The notes below the pieces were generated by a model, which saw only the letters and a program-made list of their open reading frames with translations, did no database searches and was not told where the DNA came from. From a virus, in IMG/VR virus record IMGVR_UViG_3300030390_001570, positions 16,457 through 46,781 of that record: a stretch of 30,325 nucleotides of DNA. One strand, given 5' to 3'. Made by a program: the position numbers and the translations under genes. Every line of letters starts with the position of its first letter. Position 1 is the stretch's first letter. Below are positions 1-6,824 of the stretch, piece after piece.

Positions 1-7
1 AAATTAA

Positions 8-1003
8 ATGGCGTTTAAATTAAACGATAGGGTTAAAGAATCCAGTTCGACTACTGGGACAGGTACGTTTACACTTGGCGGTGCGGTAACAGGTTTTGAA
101 ACTTTTGCTGCAGGTATTGGTGGAAGTAATACGACATACTATTGTATTTTTCAAACGGGTACAAATAATTTTGAAGTAGGTTTTGGAACTTTAAACGGAG
201 GAGCAAGTACTTTAGCTAGAACTTACATTATCTCCAGTTCTAATAGCGATGCTGCTGTAAACTTTGCAGGTGCAACAGAGGTATTCTGTACCGTACCTGG
301 TGCAAAGATAGGTTTACCAAATCCTGAAGAATACGGTTCTTCATCAGCGCCAAGAATAATCACAGTTAAAGTTGCTAGTAAATCTGGTAATCACCCATAT
401 CAAGGTGTGGGTTCCGGTAATGCATATTATCTAGATGGATTAGAAGCACCAGCAATTAAATTTTCAGGGGCAGATGCATCTTACAAATATTACTACAGAT
501 TTGATCAATCTAATTCTACAAACAACGGTCACCCATTAAGATTTTATTTAGACGCTGCTAAAAATACAGCTTACACTACGGGTGTAACTACAAGCGGAAC
601 TCCAGGAAACTCTGGAGCATATACTCAAATAGCAGTAGATATTAATACACCTAATGTTGTTTATTACCAATGTTCAAGTCACGCTTACATGGGTAATTTT
701 GCAAACGTAATATCTAATTATATAAATGGTGATCTAAATGTAGGTTCATTATTAAAGATGCCGGATAATACATCTGCTAAAATATTAGTAGCAGATGGTA
801 CAAGTTATCAAGAATCAGCAGTATCAGGCGATGCAACAATTGCATCTGGCGGAGCATTGACTTTAGCTAACTCCGGAGTAACTGCTGCAACATACACAAA
901 TTCAACAGTAGCTGTTGATGCAAAAGGAAGAATAACGTCAGCTTCAAGTGGGGCTGCAGGAGTAACAGCAGGATTCGTAACGGCGATGGCCATTGCGTTA
1001 TAA
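8..1003 (+). CDS. Tail fibre/structural protein with cupredoxin-like segment
   Basis: 331 residues. The N-terminal ~100 residues (TGTGTFTLGGAVTGF, later LARTYIISSSNS and EVFCTVPG) are a module I recognise as common in marine phage fibre proteins. The middle (about 130-235) is a beta-rich segment ending in VYYQCSSHAYMGN. C222, H225 and M228, with upstream H175, match the order and spacing of a type-1 copper ligand set (His, Cys-x2-His-x2-Met). The C-terminus carries the fibre repeat VDAKGRITSASSG. It starts a same-strand series of adhesin genes. Only seven bases (aaattaa) precede the ATG in the window, so its ribosome site and any upstream extension cannot be judged. Fibre class is well supported; metal binding is inference. 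Confidence 0.8.
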   Translation: MAFKLNDRVKESSSTTGTGTFTLGGAVTGFETFAAGIGGSNTTYYCIFQTGTNNFEVGFGTLNGGASTLARTYIISSSNSDAAVNFAGATEVFCTVPGAKIGLPNPEEYGSSSAPRIITVKVASKSGNHPYQGVGSGNAYYLDGLEAPAIKFSGADASYKYYYRFDQSNSTNNGHPLRFYLDAAKNTAYTTGVTTSGTPGNSGAYTQIAVDINTPNVVYYQCSSHAYMGNFANVISNYINGDLNVGSLLKMPDNTSAKILVADGTSYQESAVSGDATIASGGALTLANSGVTAATYTNSTVAVDAKGRITSASSGAAGVTAGFVTAMAIAL

Positions 1004-1028
1004 TAAAAAATAGTTTATAAGGATAATT

Positions 1029-1367
1029 ATGGCACAAGATTTTGAACGATATGGGTTAAACGCAGTAGGCGCATCAGCAGTAGCTGTTCACACAAGTAAT
1101 TCTGATGATGCAATTATTTCTGTACGTTTAGCTAACATAACAACATCAACAATAAATGCAGATGTATTTATTACATCTTCAGTAACAGGTGGTTCTCAGA
1201 ACCATTATTTAATTAAAAATGCACCAATCGTTTCGGGCGGATCGCTTGAGCTAATAGACGGTGGAAGTAAAATAGTACTTGAATCAGGAGACGTGGTTAA
1301 GGCACAATCAGACACAGCAAGCTCATTAAGTGTTTGGATGTCTGTTGTTGATGCAATAAGTACGTAG
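1029..1367 (+). CDS. Small beta-rich virion protein, function unknown
   Basis: 112 residues with no Cys and alternating hydrophobic strands (AIISVRLANITTS, LELIDGGSKIVLESGDVVKA). AAGGA lies upstream of the ATG, 25 bases after the preceding fibre gene. The overall pattern of strands, a turn, then E-x-GDxVK and a final SVWMSVVDAIS strand resembles the protein at 12043-12372, suggesting two distant paralogues of one small beta-sandwich virion protein. Proteins of this kind occur next to fibre genes in marine phages, but I know of no demonstrated role. It could be a minor tail or head decoration protein. Real gene: confident. Function: not known. Confidence 0.75.
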   Translation: MAQDFERYGLNAVGASAVAVHTSNSDDAIISVRLANITTSTINADVFITSSVTGGSQNHYLIKNAPIVSGGSLELIDGGSKIVLESGDVVKAQSDTASSLSVWMSVVDAIST

Positions 1368-1375
1368 GATAAATT

Positions 1376-2341
1376 ATGGCTTATTTAGGAAACGCACCGG
1401 CAAGAAGTTTTATAAGTTTCGAAAGACAGGTATTTACTATTGTTAATTCTCAAACTGCGTATGCTTTATCTCATAGTGTTGCAAACGAAAATGATATTAG
1501 ACTTGTTGTAAATAACGTAGTCCAAGAGCCTGGTTCAGGAAAAGCTTATACTGCAACAGGAACAGCTCTTACATTATCAGCGGCATTAACAAATGGTACA
1601 GATGAAATGTACTGTGTATTTTTAGGTAGAGCAACTGCAACAAGTGCACCTGGTGCAGGATCTATAGGCACTGCACAATTAGCAGATAATGCAGTAACGA
1701 CTGCAAAAATTTTAAACTCAAATATAACTGTTGGAAAAATGGCTGCAAATTCTGTAGACTCTGATCAGTATGTAGACGCATCAATTGATGCAGCTCATTT
1801 AAATTCAAATACAATTACAGGACAAACAGCAGAAACTTCTATCGCAACAGATGATTTAATTTTATTATCAGATACTTCTGCTTCTGGGGCCTTGAAAAAA
1901 ATGACTAGAGCAAACTTTGTATCTGGTGTTGGAGAAACTAATACACCAATGTTTTTTGTAAGTGGTAGTAATCAAACAATCTCTCATAACACTAATACTA
2001 AAATGACAATTGATTCAGAGGCTTTTGATACAGGTAACTGTTTTGATTTAGCTGGAACTAAAAGATTTGTTCCAAATAAAGCAGGGAAATATTTTTTTAC
2101 ATTAAGTCTATTCTCACCAAGTACTGACGATATAGATTATTGGACAGCAAACATTAAAAAAAATGGTGGTTCTGGAGGTGGTTTTTCTGGAGTACAAAGA
2201 AATTATAATAATGTTTGTTATAATGGTATATTAACAGCAAATGGAAGTAGCGATTATTTTGAGGCATATTGTGAACAAGAAAGTGGTTCTAACCGAACAA
2301 TTAATGTAAGTGAATTTAGTGCATTTTATATAGGTAATTAA
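1376..2341 (+). CDS. Tail fibre/adhesin with C1q-like C-terminal domain
   Basis: 321 residues. Residues 1-95 form an N-terminal fibre module beginning MAYLGNAPARSF and containing NNVVQEP...AYTATGTALTLS, related to the protein at 3449-3901. Residues 96-150 contain repeated A-D-x-A-(V/I)-T-x-x-K-I units (QLADNAVTTAKI) typical of trimeric fibre shafts, and 155-184 contain DDLILLSDTSASGALKKMT. From about residue 188 to the end there is a C1q/TNF-like jelly-roll pattern (PMFFVSGSNQTI, EAFDTGNCF, RFVPNKAGKYFF, NGSSDYFEAYC). C1q-like tips generally form trimers and bind surface ligands, so this is probably a receptor-binding protein. Its start lies in the repeated context TAAATTATGGC with AGGA just upstream. 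Confidence 0.82.
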   Translation: MAYLGNAPARSFISFERQVFTIVNSQTAYALSHSVANENDIRLVVNNVVQEPGSGKAYTATGTALTLSAALTNGTDEMYCVFLGRATATSAPGAGSIGTAQLADNAVTTAKILNSNITVGKMAANSVDSDQYVDASIDAAHLNSNTITGQTAETSIATDDLILLSDTSASGALKKMTRANFVSGVGETNTPMFFVSGSNQTISHNTNTKMTIDSEAFDTGNCFDLAGTKRFVPNKAGKYFFTLSLFSPSTDDIDYWTANIKKNGGSGGGFSGVQRNYNNVCYNGILTANGSSDYFEAYCEQESGSNRTINVSEFSAFYIGN

Positions 2342-2359
2342 AATTAAGGAAAATAAATT

Positions 2360-3034
2360 ATGGCAATAGATAAAATAACAACACCCGCAGTAACTGATGC
2401 AAATATTACAACTGCAAAAATTACTAATTTAAATGTGACAAGCGGAAAAATAGCTGACGACGCAATCACATTAGCGAAGATGGCTAGTGGTACAGATGGA
2501 AATATTATTTCTTATGATGCATCTGGTAATCCTGTAGCAGTCGCAACAGGAAATGACGGTCAAGTATTAACTTCTACTGGTGCTGGATCACCTCCAGCTT
2601 TTGAAGATGCTGCTGGTGGAAATAATAAACCAGCATTTTATGCTTATCAAACTAGCGCACAATCAATAGGTAATGGATCAAATGTTAAAATTACTTTTAA
2701 TACAGAGTTATATGATACAGATAATAAATTTGCTTCAAGTCGTTTTACCCCAACAGTTGCTGGAACTTATGTAGTAGCTGGATCAGTCAGAACAGCTTCA
2801 ATGTCAAGTAGTATTTCTTGTGAAATTATTTTATTTAAAAATGGTTCTGTTTATGCAAAAAGTAAAGATTTTGCTTATGACGCTGATCTTCCAACTTGGA
2901 AAATATATAGTCATGTAGTAATGGACACAGATGATTATGTAGAGTTATATTTTTACAATGGAGATAATGGAGCAGTTAATTCTAATAGCTCAGATAAATT
3001 TTGTAATTTTAATGCATTTAAATTAATAACATAG
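2360..3034 (+). CDS. Tail fibre/adhesin with C1q-like C-terminal domain
   Basis: 224 residues. The N-terminal ~45 residues are a short shaft of (I/L)-x-x-x-K-I/M units (ITTAKITNLN, IADDAITLAKMASGT). The following segment, about 47-88, includes GNDGQVLTSTGAGSPP, a linker often seen in marine phage fibres. Residues 90-224 are C1q-like (PAFYAYQTSAQSI, ELYDTDNKF, SRFTPTVAGTYVV, DDYVELYFYNG). It lacks the MAYLG-type N-terminal module of its upstream neighbour, so the same tip sits on a different stem. The start is in the TAAATTATGGC context with AAGGA upstream. Probable receptor-binding protein; the ligand is unknown. Confidence 0.82.
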   Translation: MAIDKITTPAVTDANITTAKITNLNVTSGKIADDAITLAKMASGTDGNIISYDASGNPVAVATGNDGQVLTSTGAGSPPAFEDAAGGNNKPAFYAYQTSAQSIGNGSNVKITFNTELYDTDNKFASSRFTPTVAGTYVVAGSVRTASMSSSISCEIILFKNGSVYAKSKDFAYDADLPTWKIYSHVVMDTDDYVELYFYNGDNGAVNSNSSDKFCNFNAFKLIT

Positions 3035-3049
3035 GATAAATAACTAGAA

Positions 3050-3071
3050 TTTTAACACATATGTGTTAAAA
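3050..3071. repeat. Perfect 22-nt palindrome between fibre and accessory genes
   Basis: The half-site TTTTAACACAT is followed directly by its exact reverse complement. As RNA it could fold into a 9-bp stem with an ATAT loop. No U-run follows on either strand, so it is not a standard intrinsic terminator. It lies 15 bases after the stop of the fibre gene and 25 bases before the start of the 3097 gene. An operator, an RNA processing site or a weak transcription pause are all possible. Confidence 0.7.
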
Positions 3072-3096
3072 ATAACAACAACAAAGGAAACAAAAA

Positions 3097-3438
3097 ATGG
3101 CATCACTATCAAGCAAAATCACGGCATATGCATCTTCAAACGGTGTATCTTCTGTTGACTTTATGAAAGACGTTAGCCTTCAGGATGATTCAGACGGAAA
3201 AGGTCCATACATAAAATCATGGAACCTAGCTATCTCTCAACCTACAGACGCTGAATTGACAGCAGCAGAGACTGCAGCAGACGCTGCGGAAGCTCTAGCA
3301 GCAGTTCACTCAGCTAGAAGACAAGCTTACGGATCAGTGGAAAGCCAGTTAGACATGCAGTACCACGACAATGTTGACGGTACTACTACATGGAAAGATC
3401 ATGTAGCAAAAGTCAAAACTGACAATCCAAAAAGTTAA
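3097..3438 (+). CDS. Small accessory protein with fibre-assembly-like C-terminus
   Basis: 113 residues. The C-terminal half contains QAYGSVESQLDMQYHDN...TTWKDHVAKVKTDNPKS. This follows a signature (Y-x-S-x-x-x-Q-L-D-M-x-Y-H-D ... K-x-D-N-P) widespread in small proteins beside phage tail-fibre genes and in fibre-assembly chaperone-like proteins. The centre is an Ala/Glu-rich helix (ELTAAETAADAAEALAAVHS). The leader is unusual for this window: an unstructured AAC repeat with AAAGGA before the ATG, downstream of a perfect palindrome. Codon choice is also visibly more GC-rich than in the neighbouring fibre genes. It probably helps assemble or anchor fibres; the exact role is unknown. Confidence 0.72.
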   Translation: MASLSSKITAYASSNGVSSVDFMKDVSLQDDSDGKGPYIKSWNLAISQPTDAELTAAETAADAAEALAAVHSARRQAYGSVESQLDMQYHDNVDGTTTWKDHVAKVKTDNPKS

Positions 3439-3448
3439 GGAGTAAATT

Positions 3449-3901
3449 ATGGCTTACGTTGGTAAATCGCCCTTAACAGGTGCGTATCAAGTTCTGGATA
3501 ATATTGCATCCGGGTTCAATGCTTCTGCGGTAGCATTTAACTTAACGGTGGGCGGCAGTGCTGTGTCTCCAGGAACCGAAGCCAATTGTACAATTTCTAT
3601 TTCAGGTGTAATTCAAGATCCATCAGCCTATACAATAGCAGGAAATCAAATTACATTTTCATCAGCGCCAGCATCATCAGATACTTTTTTTGGAACCATT
3701 CTTGGTGACACATTTGATATTGGAACACCAACAGATGCATCGGTTACAGCTGGTTCTTTAGCATCAACTTTTTTCGTGAAAAATTCACAAACATGGAGTA
3801 GTATATCTATGGCTGGATCTACAAACGGAGCCTTGGTTGGACCCGTTACAGTTTCAGGCACAATAACAATACCATCAGGGAGTACATTCGTAATTTTATA
3901 A
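3449..3901 (+). CDS. Short tail fibre protein
   Basis: 150 residues. The N-terminal module (MAYVGKSPLTG; ISGVIQDPSAYTIAGNQITFSSAP; FFGTILG) corresponds to residues 1-85 of the protein at 1376-2341: both have a hydrophobic strand, V-I/V-Q-x-P, AYT, then a D-x-(Y/F) strand ending in LG. The C-terminus, TVSGTITIPSGSTFVIL, is a common terminal strand motif of marine phage fibres. No C1q domain is present, so it may be a stem or connector rather than a tip. The start has the TAAATTATGGC context with AAGGAG upstream. Its stop overlaps the next start as TAATG at 3899-3903. Confidence 0.78.
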   Translation: MAYVGKSPLTGAYQVLDNIASGFNASAVAFNLTVGGSAVSPGTEANCTISISGVIQDPSAYTIAGNQITFSSAPASSDTFFGTILGDTFDIGTPTDASVTAGSLASTFFVKNSQTWSSISMAGSTNGALVGPVTVSGTITIPSGSTFVIL

Positions 3902-4545
3902 TGAGTAAATTAGAAACAAACACAGTAGATAGTATTTCAGGAACTAGTACACTTACTTTAGGTGGCAGTAACGCTTCTGTTGTTTCAGCAGGAACAGAAG
4001 TAAGATCAAATAAATTATCACCTGCTTCAGGAACTGCTTTGCAAATTGGAGACAGTGGAGATACTATTACTATTCCATCTGGTGCAACGATTGTAAACTC
4101 TGGAACTCAAACAGGTTTTGGCGGTGTTAACACTCCAGCTTTTTTTGCTTATCAAACTAGCAATCAAACTATAGCTAACGCTACAAACACAGTTGTTTCT
4201 TTAGATACTGAAGCATTTGATACAGATAATGCTTTTGCGTCAAATACATTTACAGTACCAGCTGGAGAAGGTGGCAAGTATTTTTTTACTATTGGAATAA
4301 GAAAAAATGATTTTACATCTACTAGATTTAATCTCTATTTAGAAAATCAATCTGCAGTAAGTCTACTTAGTTTAGAACATGGTACTGATTCATCTTATGG
4401 TACAGCTAATGGAAGCACTATTGTAAATTTAAGTGCTGGAAACACAGTAGTAATGAAAATTTACCAAAATCAAGGTGGTAGTCAAACCACATTACAAGGG
4501 ATACATCAAACATTTTTTGGTGGATACAAATTAATCGGAGTTTAA
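3901..4545 (+). CDS. Tail fibre/adhesin with C1q-like domain (shares stem with 5121 gene)
   Basis: 214 residues. Residues 1-30 are a short N-terminal strand module (KLETNTVDSISG, TLTLGGSN). Residues 31-75 (EVRSNKLSPASGTALQ ... TITIPSGATI) are nearly identical to residues 39-83 of the protein at 5121-5783. From about residue 77 the protein is C1q-like (TPAFFAYQTSNQTI, EAFDTDNAF, GKYFFTIG, FFGGYKLIGV). It begins within the stop of the upstream gene (TAATG), so it is probably translated by coupling; there is little Shine-Dalgarno sequence of its own. The family says adhesin tip; the receptor is unknown. Confidence 0.82.
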   Translation: MSKLETNTVDSISGTSTLTLGGSNASVVSAGTEVRSNKLSPASGTALQIGDSGDTITIPSGATIVNSGTQTGFGGVNTPAFFAYQTSNQTIANATNTVVSLDTEAFDTDNAFASNTFTVPAGEGGKYFFTIGIRKNDFTSTRFNLYLENQSAVSLLSLEHGTDSSYGTANGSTIVNLSAGNTVVMKIYQNQGGSQTTLQGIHQTFFGGYKLIGV

Positions 4546-4548
4546 ATT

Positions 4549-5121
4549 ATGGCAGACGGAATTTTAAAAGTAGGAACAATAACAACGAGCTCTGGATCAG
4601 GGACCATTACTCTTGGTCAATCTGGGGAGACTGTTGATATGGCTAATGGATCTATTACTTTAAATAGTGATATGAAAGCAACTCCAGCTTTTCAAGCATT
4701 TTTATCAGCTAATCAAACATTAGCAGATAATACACAAGTAAAAATTCAAGCTAACACAGAAAGTTTTGACACAGATAGTGCTTACGATAATTCTACAAAT
4801 TATAGATTTACACCTCAAACATCTGGTAAATATGTTTTTTATGCTAATGTAAGAACAAGTGCTGGAGATGGTAACAATGCTTCTACATCAGGTTCTATTT
4901 ATAAAAATGGATCAATAGCTGCTCAGTTACAACAACATACTCACATTCCTGCAGAAGCCGCAAATATCTCTGCAGGTAATTTAATTATTTTAGAAGCAAA
5001 TGGTTCAAGTGATTATTTTGAATTTTTTGGTCTTTGTAATGATACATCAGGAGATGGAGTAGCAATAGGTTCTTCATATCCAATAACATATTTTGGAGCA
5101 TACAAGGTAATAGGAGCATAA
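4549..5121 (+). CDS. Tail fibre/adhesin with C1q-like C-terminal domain
   Basis: 190 residues. A short N-terminal stem (GILKVGTITTSSGSGTITLG) resembles the N-terminus of the 5121 protein (ILKVDTIQDTAG). The C1q-like domain runs from about residue 45 to the end (TPAFQAFLSANQTL, ESFDTDSAYD, YRFTPQTSGKYVFYA, NGSSDYFEFFG, YFGAYKVIGA). Of the four C1q proteins this has the shortest stem. GGAG in the tail of the previous gene serves as ribosome site and the start has the TAAATTATGGC context. The stop overlaps the next start (TAATG). Confidence 0.82.
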   Translation: MADGILKVGTITTSSGSGTITLGQSGETVDMANGSITLNSDMKATPAFQAFLSANQTLADNTQVKIQANTESFDTDSAYDNSTNYRFTPQTSGKYVFYANVRTSAGDGNNASTSGSIYKNGSIAAQLQQHTHIPAEAANISAGNLIILEANGSSDYFEFFGLCNDTSGDGVAIGSSYPITYFGAYKVIGA

Positions 5122-5783
5122 TGACAGCAATTTTAAAAGTAGACACAATACAAGATACAGCGGGTAATAACATTATCAACGAGAGTTCTGATACTATTAC
5201 TATTGGAGCAGCTGGTGATACAGTTACTGTGCCAGGAACAGAGGTAAAATCAAATAAATTATCACCTGCTTCAGGAACTGCTCTTCAAATTGGAGATAGT
5301 GGCGATACTATTACAATACCTTCGGGTGCAACAATAACTAATAGTGGGACTGCAAATGGTTTTGGTGGTGGAAAAATTTTACAATTAGTATCAGCGACAG
5401 ATACATCTGTTAGATCAACAACTTCAGCTTCATATACAAAAGCTAGTAATAGTTGTGATGTTGCAATAACACCATCAGCAAGTAACTCAAAAGTTCTTAT
5501 TATGTTAAGTTCTGGTGGAGGTGTAGGTGCCTCTGGAAACAGAGGATTTTTTTCATTTTTTAGAGATAGTACAGATTTGGCTCCAACTGGAGATGGAATT
5601 AGAACTATTGAAAATACTGGAGCTACTACAAGTGAAACTCCTTTTGTTGTTTATTTTTTAGACACACCTAATACCACATCTCAAGTTACTTACTCAATAC
5701 AGATGAAAACTCAAAATGGTAACTCACTATATTTTAATCAAAAAGGTGTATCAACAATGACTTGTATGGAGATAGGAGCATAA
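5121..5783 (+). CDS. Tail fibre/adhesin, non-C1q tip (shares stem with 3901 gene)
   Basis: 220 residues. Residues 1-38 are an N-terminal stem (ILKVDTIQDTAGN, DTITIGAAGDTVTV). Residues 39-83 duplicate the EV(R/K)SNKLSPASGTALQIGD module of the 3901 protein. From about residue 85 the tip is not C1q: KILQLVSATDTSVRST, VAITPSASNSKVLIM, FFRDST, VYFLDTP, TCMEIGA. The same tip occurs in the 6055 protein, and I recognise the type from marine phage fibres, but its structure and ligand are unknown to me. Translation is probably coupled by TAATG with the previous gene. Confidence 0.8.
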   Translation: MTAILKVDTIQDTAGNNIINESSDTITIGAAGDTVTVPGTEVKSNKLSPASGTALQIGDSGDTITIPSGATITNSGTANGFGGGKILQLVSATDTSVRSTTSASYTKASNSCDVAITPSASNSKVLIMLSSGGGVGASGNRGFFSFFRDSTDLAPTGDGIRTIENTGATTSETPFVVYFLDTPNTTSQVTYSIQMKTQNGNSLYFNQKGVSTMTCMEIGA

Positions 5784-5784
5784 T

Positions 5785-6051
5785 ATGGCAACAACAGAAG
5801 CAATATATAGAGCAGTAAAAATTATAAATTCAAATGCTACACTTTCTATTTCTGAAAATAATTTAGATAGTATTACTTGGGAAGATGAAACAACACCTAT
5901 TTCTAAATCGGATATTGAAGCCAAATTAACACAAGCACAAAATGAATTAGATGAAGAAGCACAAGCAGCAATAAACAAAAAAGCCTCTGGTAAACAGAAG
6001 CTAAAAGATTTAGGATTAGACGACGCAGAAATTAAAGCGTTGATAGGATAA
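5785..6051 (+). CDS. Small fibre-associated protein (XkdW-like N-module)
   Basis: 88 residues. The N-terminal half reads AVKIINSNATLSISENNLDSITW...TTPISKSDIEA, a pattern (N-x-x-A-x-x-x-I/V-x-x-x-x-x-x-x-I-x-W ... TPI-x-K-x-D-I-E-A) typical of small XkdW-like proteins next to phage fibre genes. The C-terminal half is a helical segment ending SGKQKLKDLGLDDAEIKALIG. It is a clear paralogue of the 6573 protein and follows the same kind of fibre gene, so the fibre and accessory gene appear to have been duplicated as a pair. Ribosome site: ATAGGAG at the end of the upstream gene. Likely a fibre assembly or attachment helper; not proven. Confidence 0.72.
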   Translation: MATTEAIYRAVKIINSNATLSISENNLDSITWEDETTPISKSDIEAKLTQAQNELDEEAQAAINKKASGKQKLKDLGLDDAEIKALIG

Positions 6052-6054
6052 ATT

Positions 6055-6576
6055 ATGGCAATAACTAGAATAGGACCAAATCAATCAATAAACCTTGCAA
6101 GTAATATTACAGGGACATTGGCTACAGGTAATGGCGGTACAGGTGCAACTAGCTTTGCACCAGGTAAAACTTTACAAGTCGTATCTGCTATAAGAGCAAC
6201 AGAAATTGCAACAAATAGCCAAAGTTATCAAACAACAAATTGCACAGCTTCTATAACTCCAAGTGCGTCATCAAGTAAAGTATTAGTTATGATTACTGGT
6301 TCTGGTAGAGAAGATGCTGCTGGAAATACTGCTAAATACACAATTTTTAGAGATAGTACAGCTTTGGGTTCAAATACAGCAAATGGTTTTAGTGAACAAA
6401 GTTCAGATGCAGATTTAATTAAAGCACCTTATTCTATGATTTTTTTAGATTCTCCTTCAAGCACTTCATCAGTTGCATATACTCTTTTTATGAAAAATCA
6501 AAATGGTAGTGGGAGTTGTAAGGCTTGTCATAATAATACTAATACTACAGTAACTTTAATGGAGATAGCTGGATGA
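6055..6576 (+). CDS. Tail fibre/adhesin, non-C1q tip (paralogue of 5121 gene)
   Basis: 173 residues. The N-terminus (QSINLASNITGTLATGNGGTGATSF) contains the TG(T/N)L-x-TGNGGTGATS linker common in marine phage fibres and differs from the stem of the 5121 protein. From residue 38 on it is a paralogue of that protein's tip: KTLQVVSAIRATE, ASITPSASSSKVLVM, IFRDSTALGS, MIFLDSP, TLMEIAG. A CKACHN pair of cysteines near the C-terminus is not present in the paralogue. The start is in the TAAATTATGGC context. The stop overlaps the next start as ATGA. Confidence 0.8.
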   Translation: MAITRIGPNQSINLASNITGTLATGNGGTGATSFAPGKTLQVVSAIRATEIATNSQSYQTTNCTASITPSASSSKVLVMITGSGREDAAGNTAKYTIFRDSTALGSNTANGFSEQSSDADLIKAPYSMIFLDSPSSTSSVAYTLFMKNQNGSGSCKACHNNTNTTVTLMEIAG

Positions 6577-6821
6577 TATTAGAAGCAATACTTAAAATAA
6601 ATCCTAATGCGATAGTTACTGTTAGTGGAACAGATATTAATACTTGTACTATTGAATGGTTAGAAGGAACAACACCTATTCTCAAAGCTGATATAGAAGC
6701 TATGATTCCTATTGTAGAAACTGAAATAGAAAATGTAGCAAATGAAAAATCTTCTGGTAAACAAAAACTTAAAGATCTAGGATTAACCGACGCCGAGATA
6801 AAAGCATTAACGGGAGCATAG
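6573..6821 (+). CDS. Small fibre-associated protein (XkdW-like N-module), paralogue of 5785 gene
   Basis: 82 residues. The N-terminal part (AILKINPNAIVTVSGTDINTCTIEW, then TTPILKADIEAM) and the C-terminal tail (SSGKQKLKDLGLTDAEIKAL) align along the whole length with the protein at 5785-6051. It starts inside the stop codon of the upstream fibre gene (ATGA), consistent with translational coupling and a function tied to that fibre. The family is common around phage tail-fibre genes; its biochemical role is not established. Confidence 0.72.
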   Translation: MILEAILKINPNAIVTVSGTDINTCTIEWLEGTTPILKADIEAMIPIVETEIENVANEKSSGKQKLKDLGLTDAEIKALTGA

Positions 6822-6824
6822 ACC

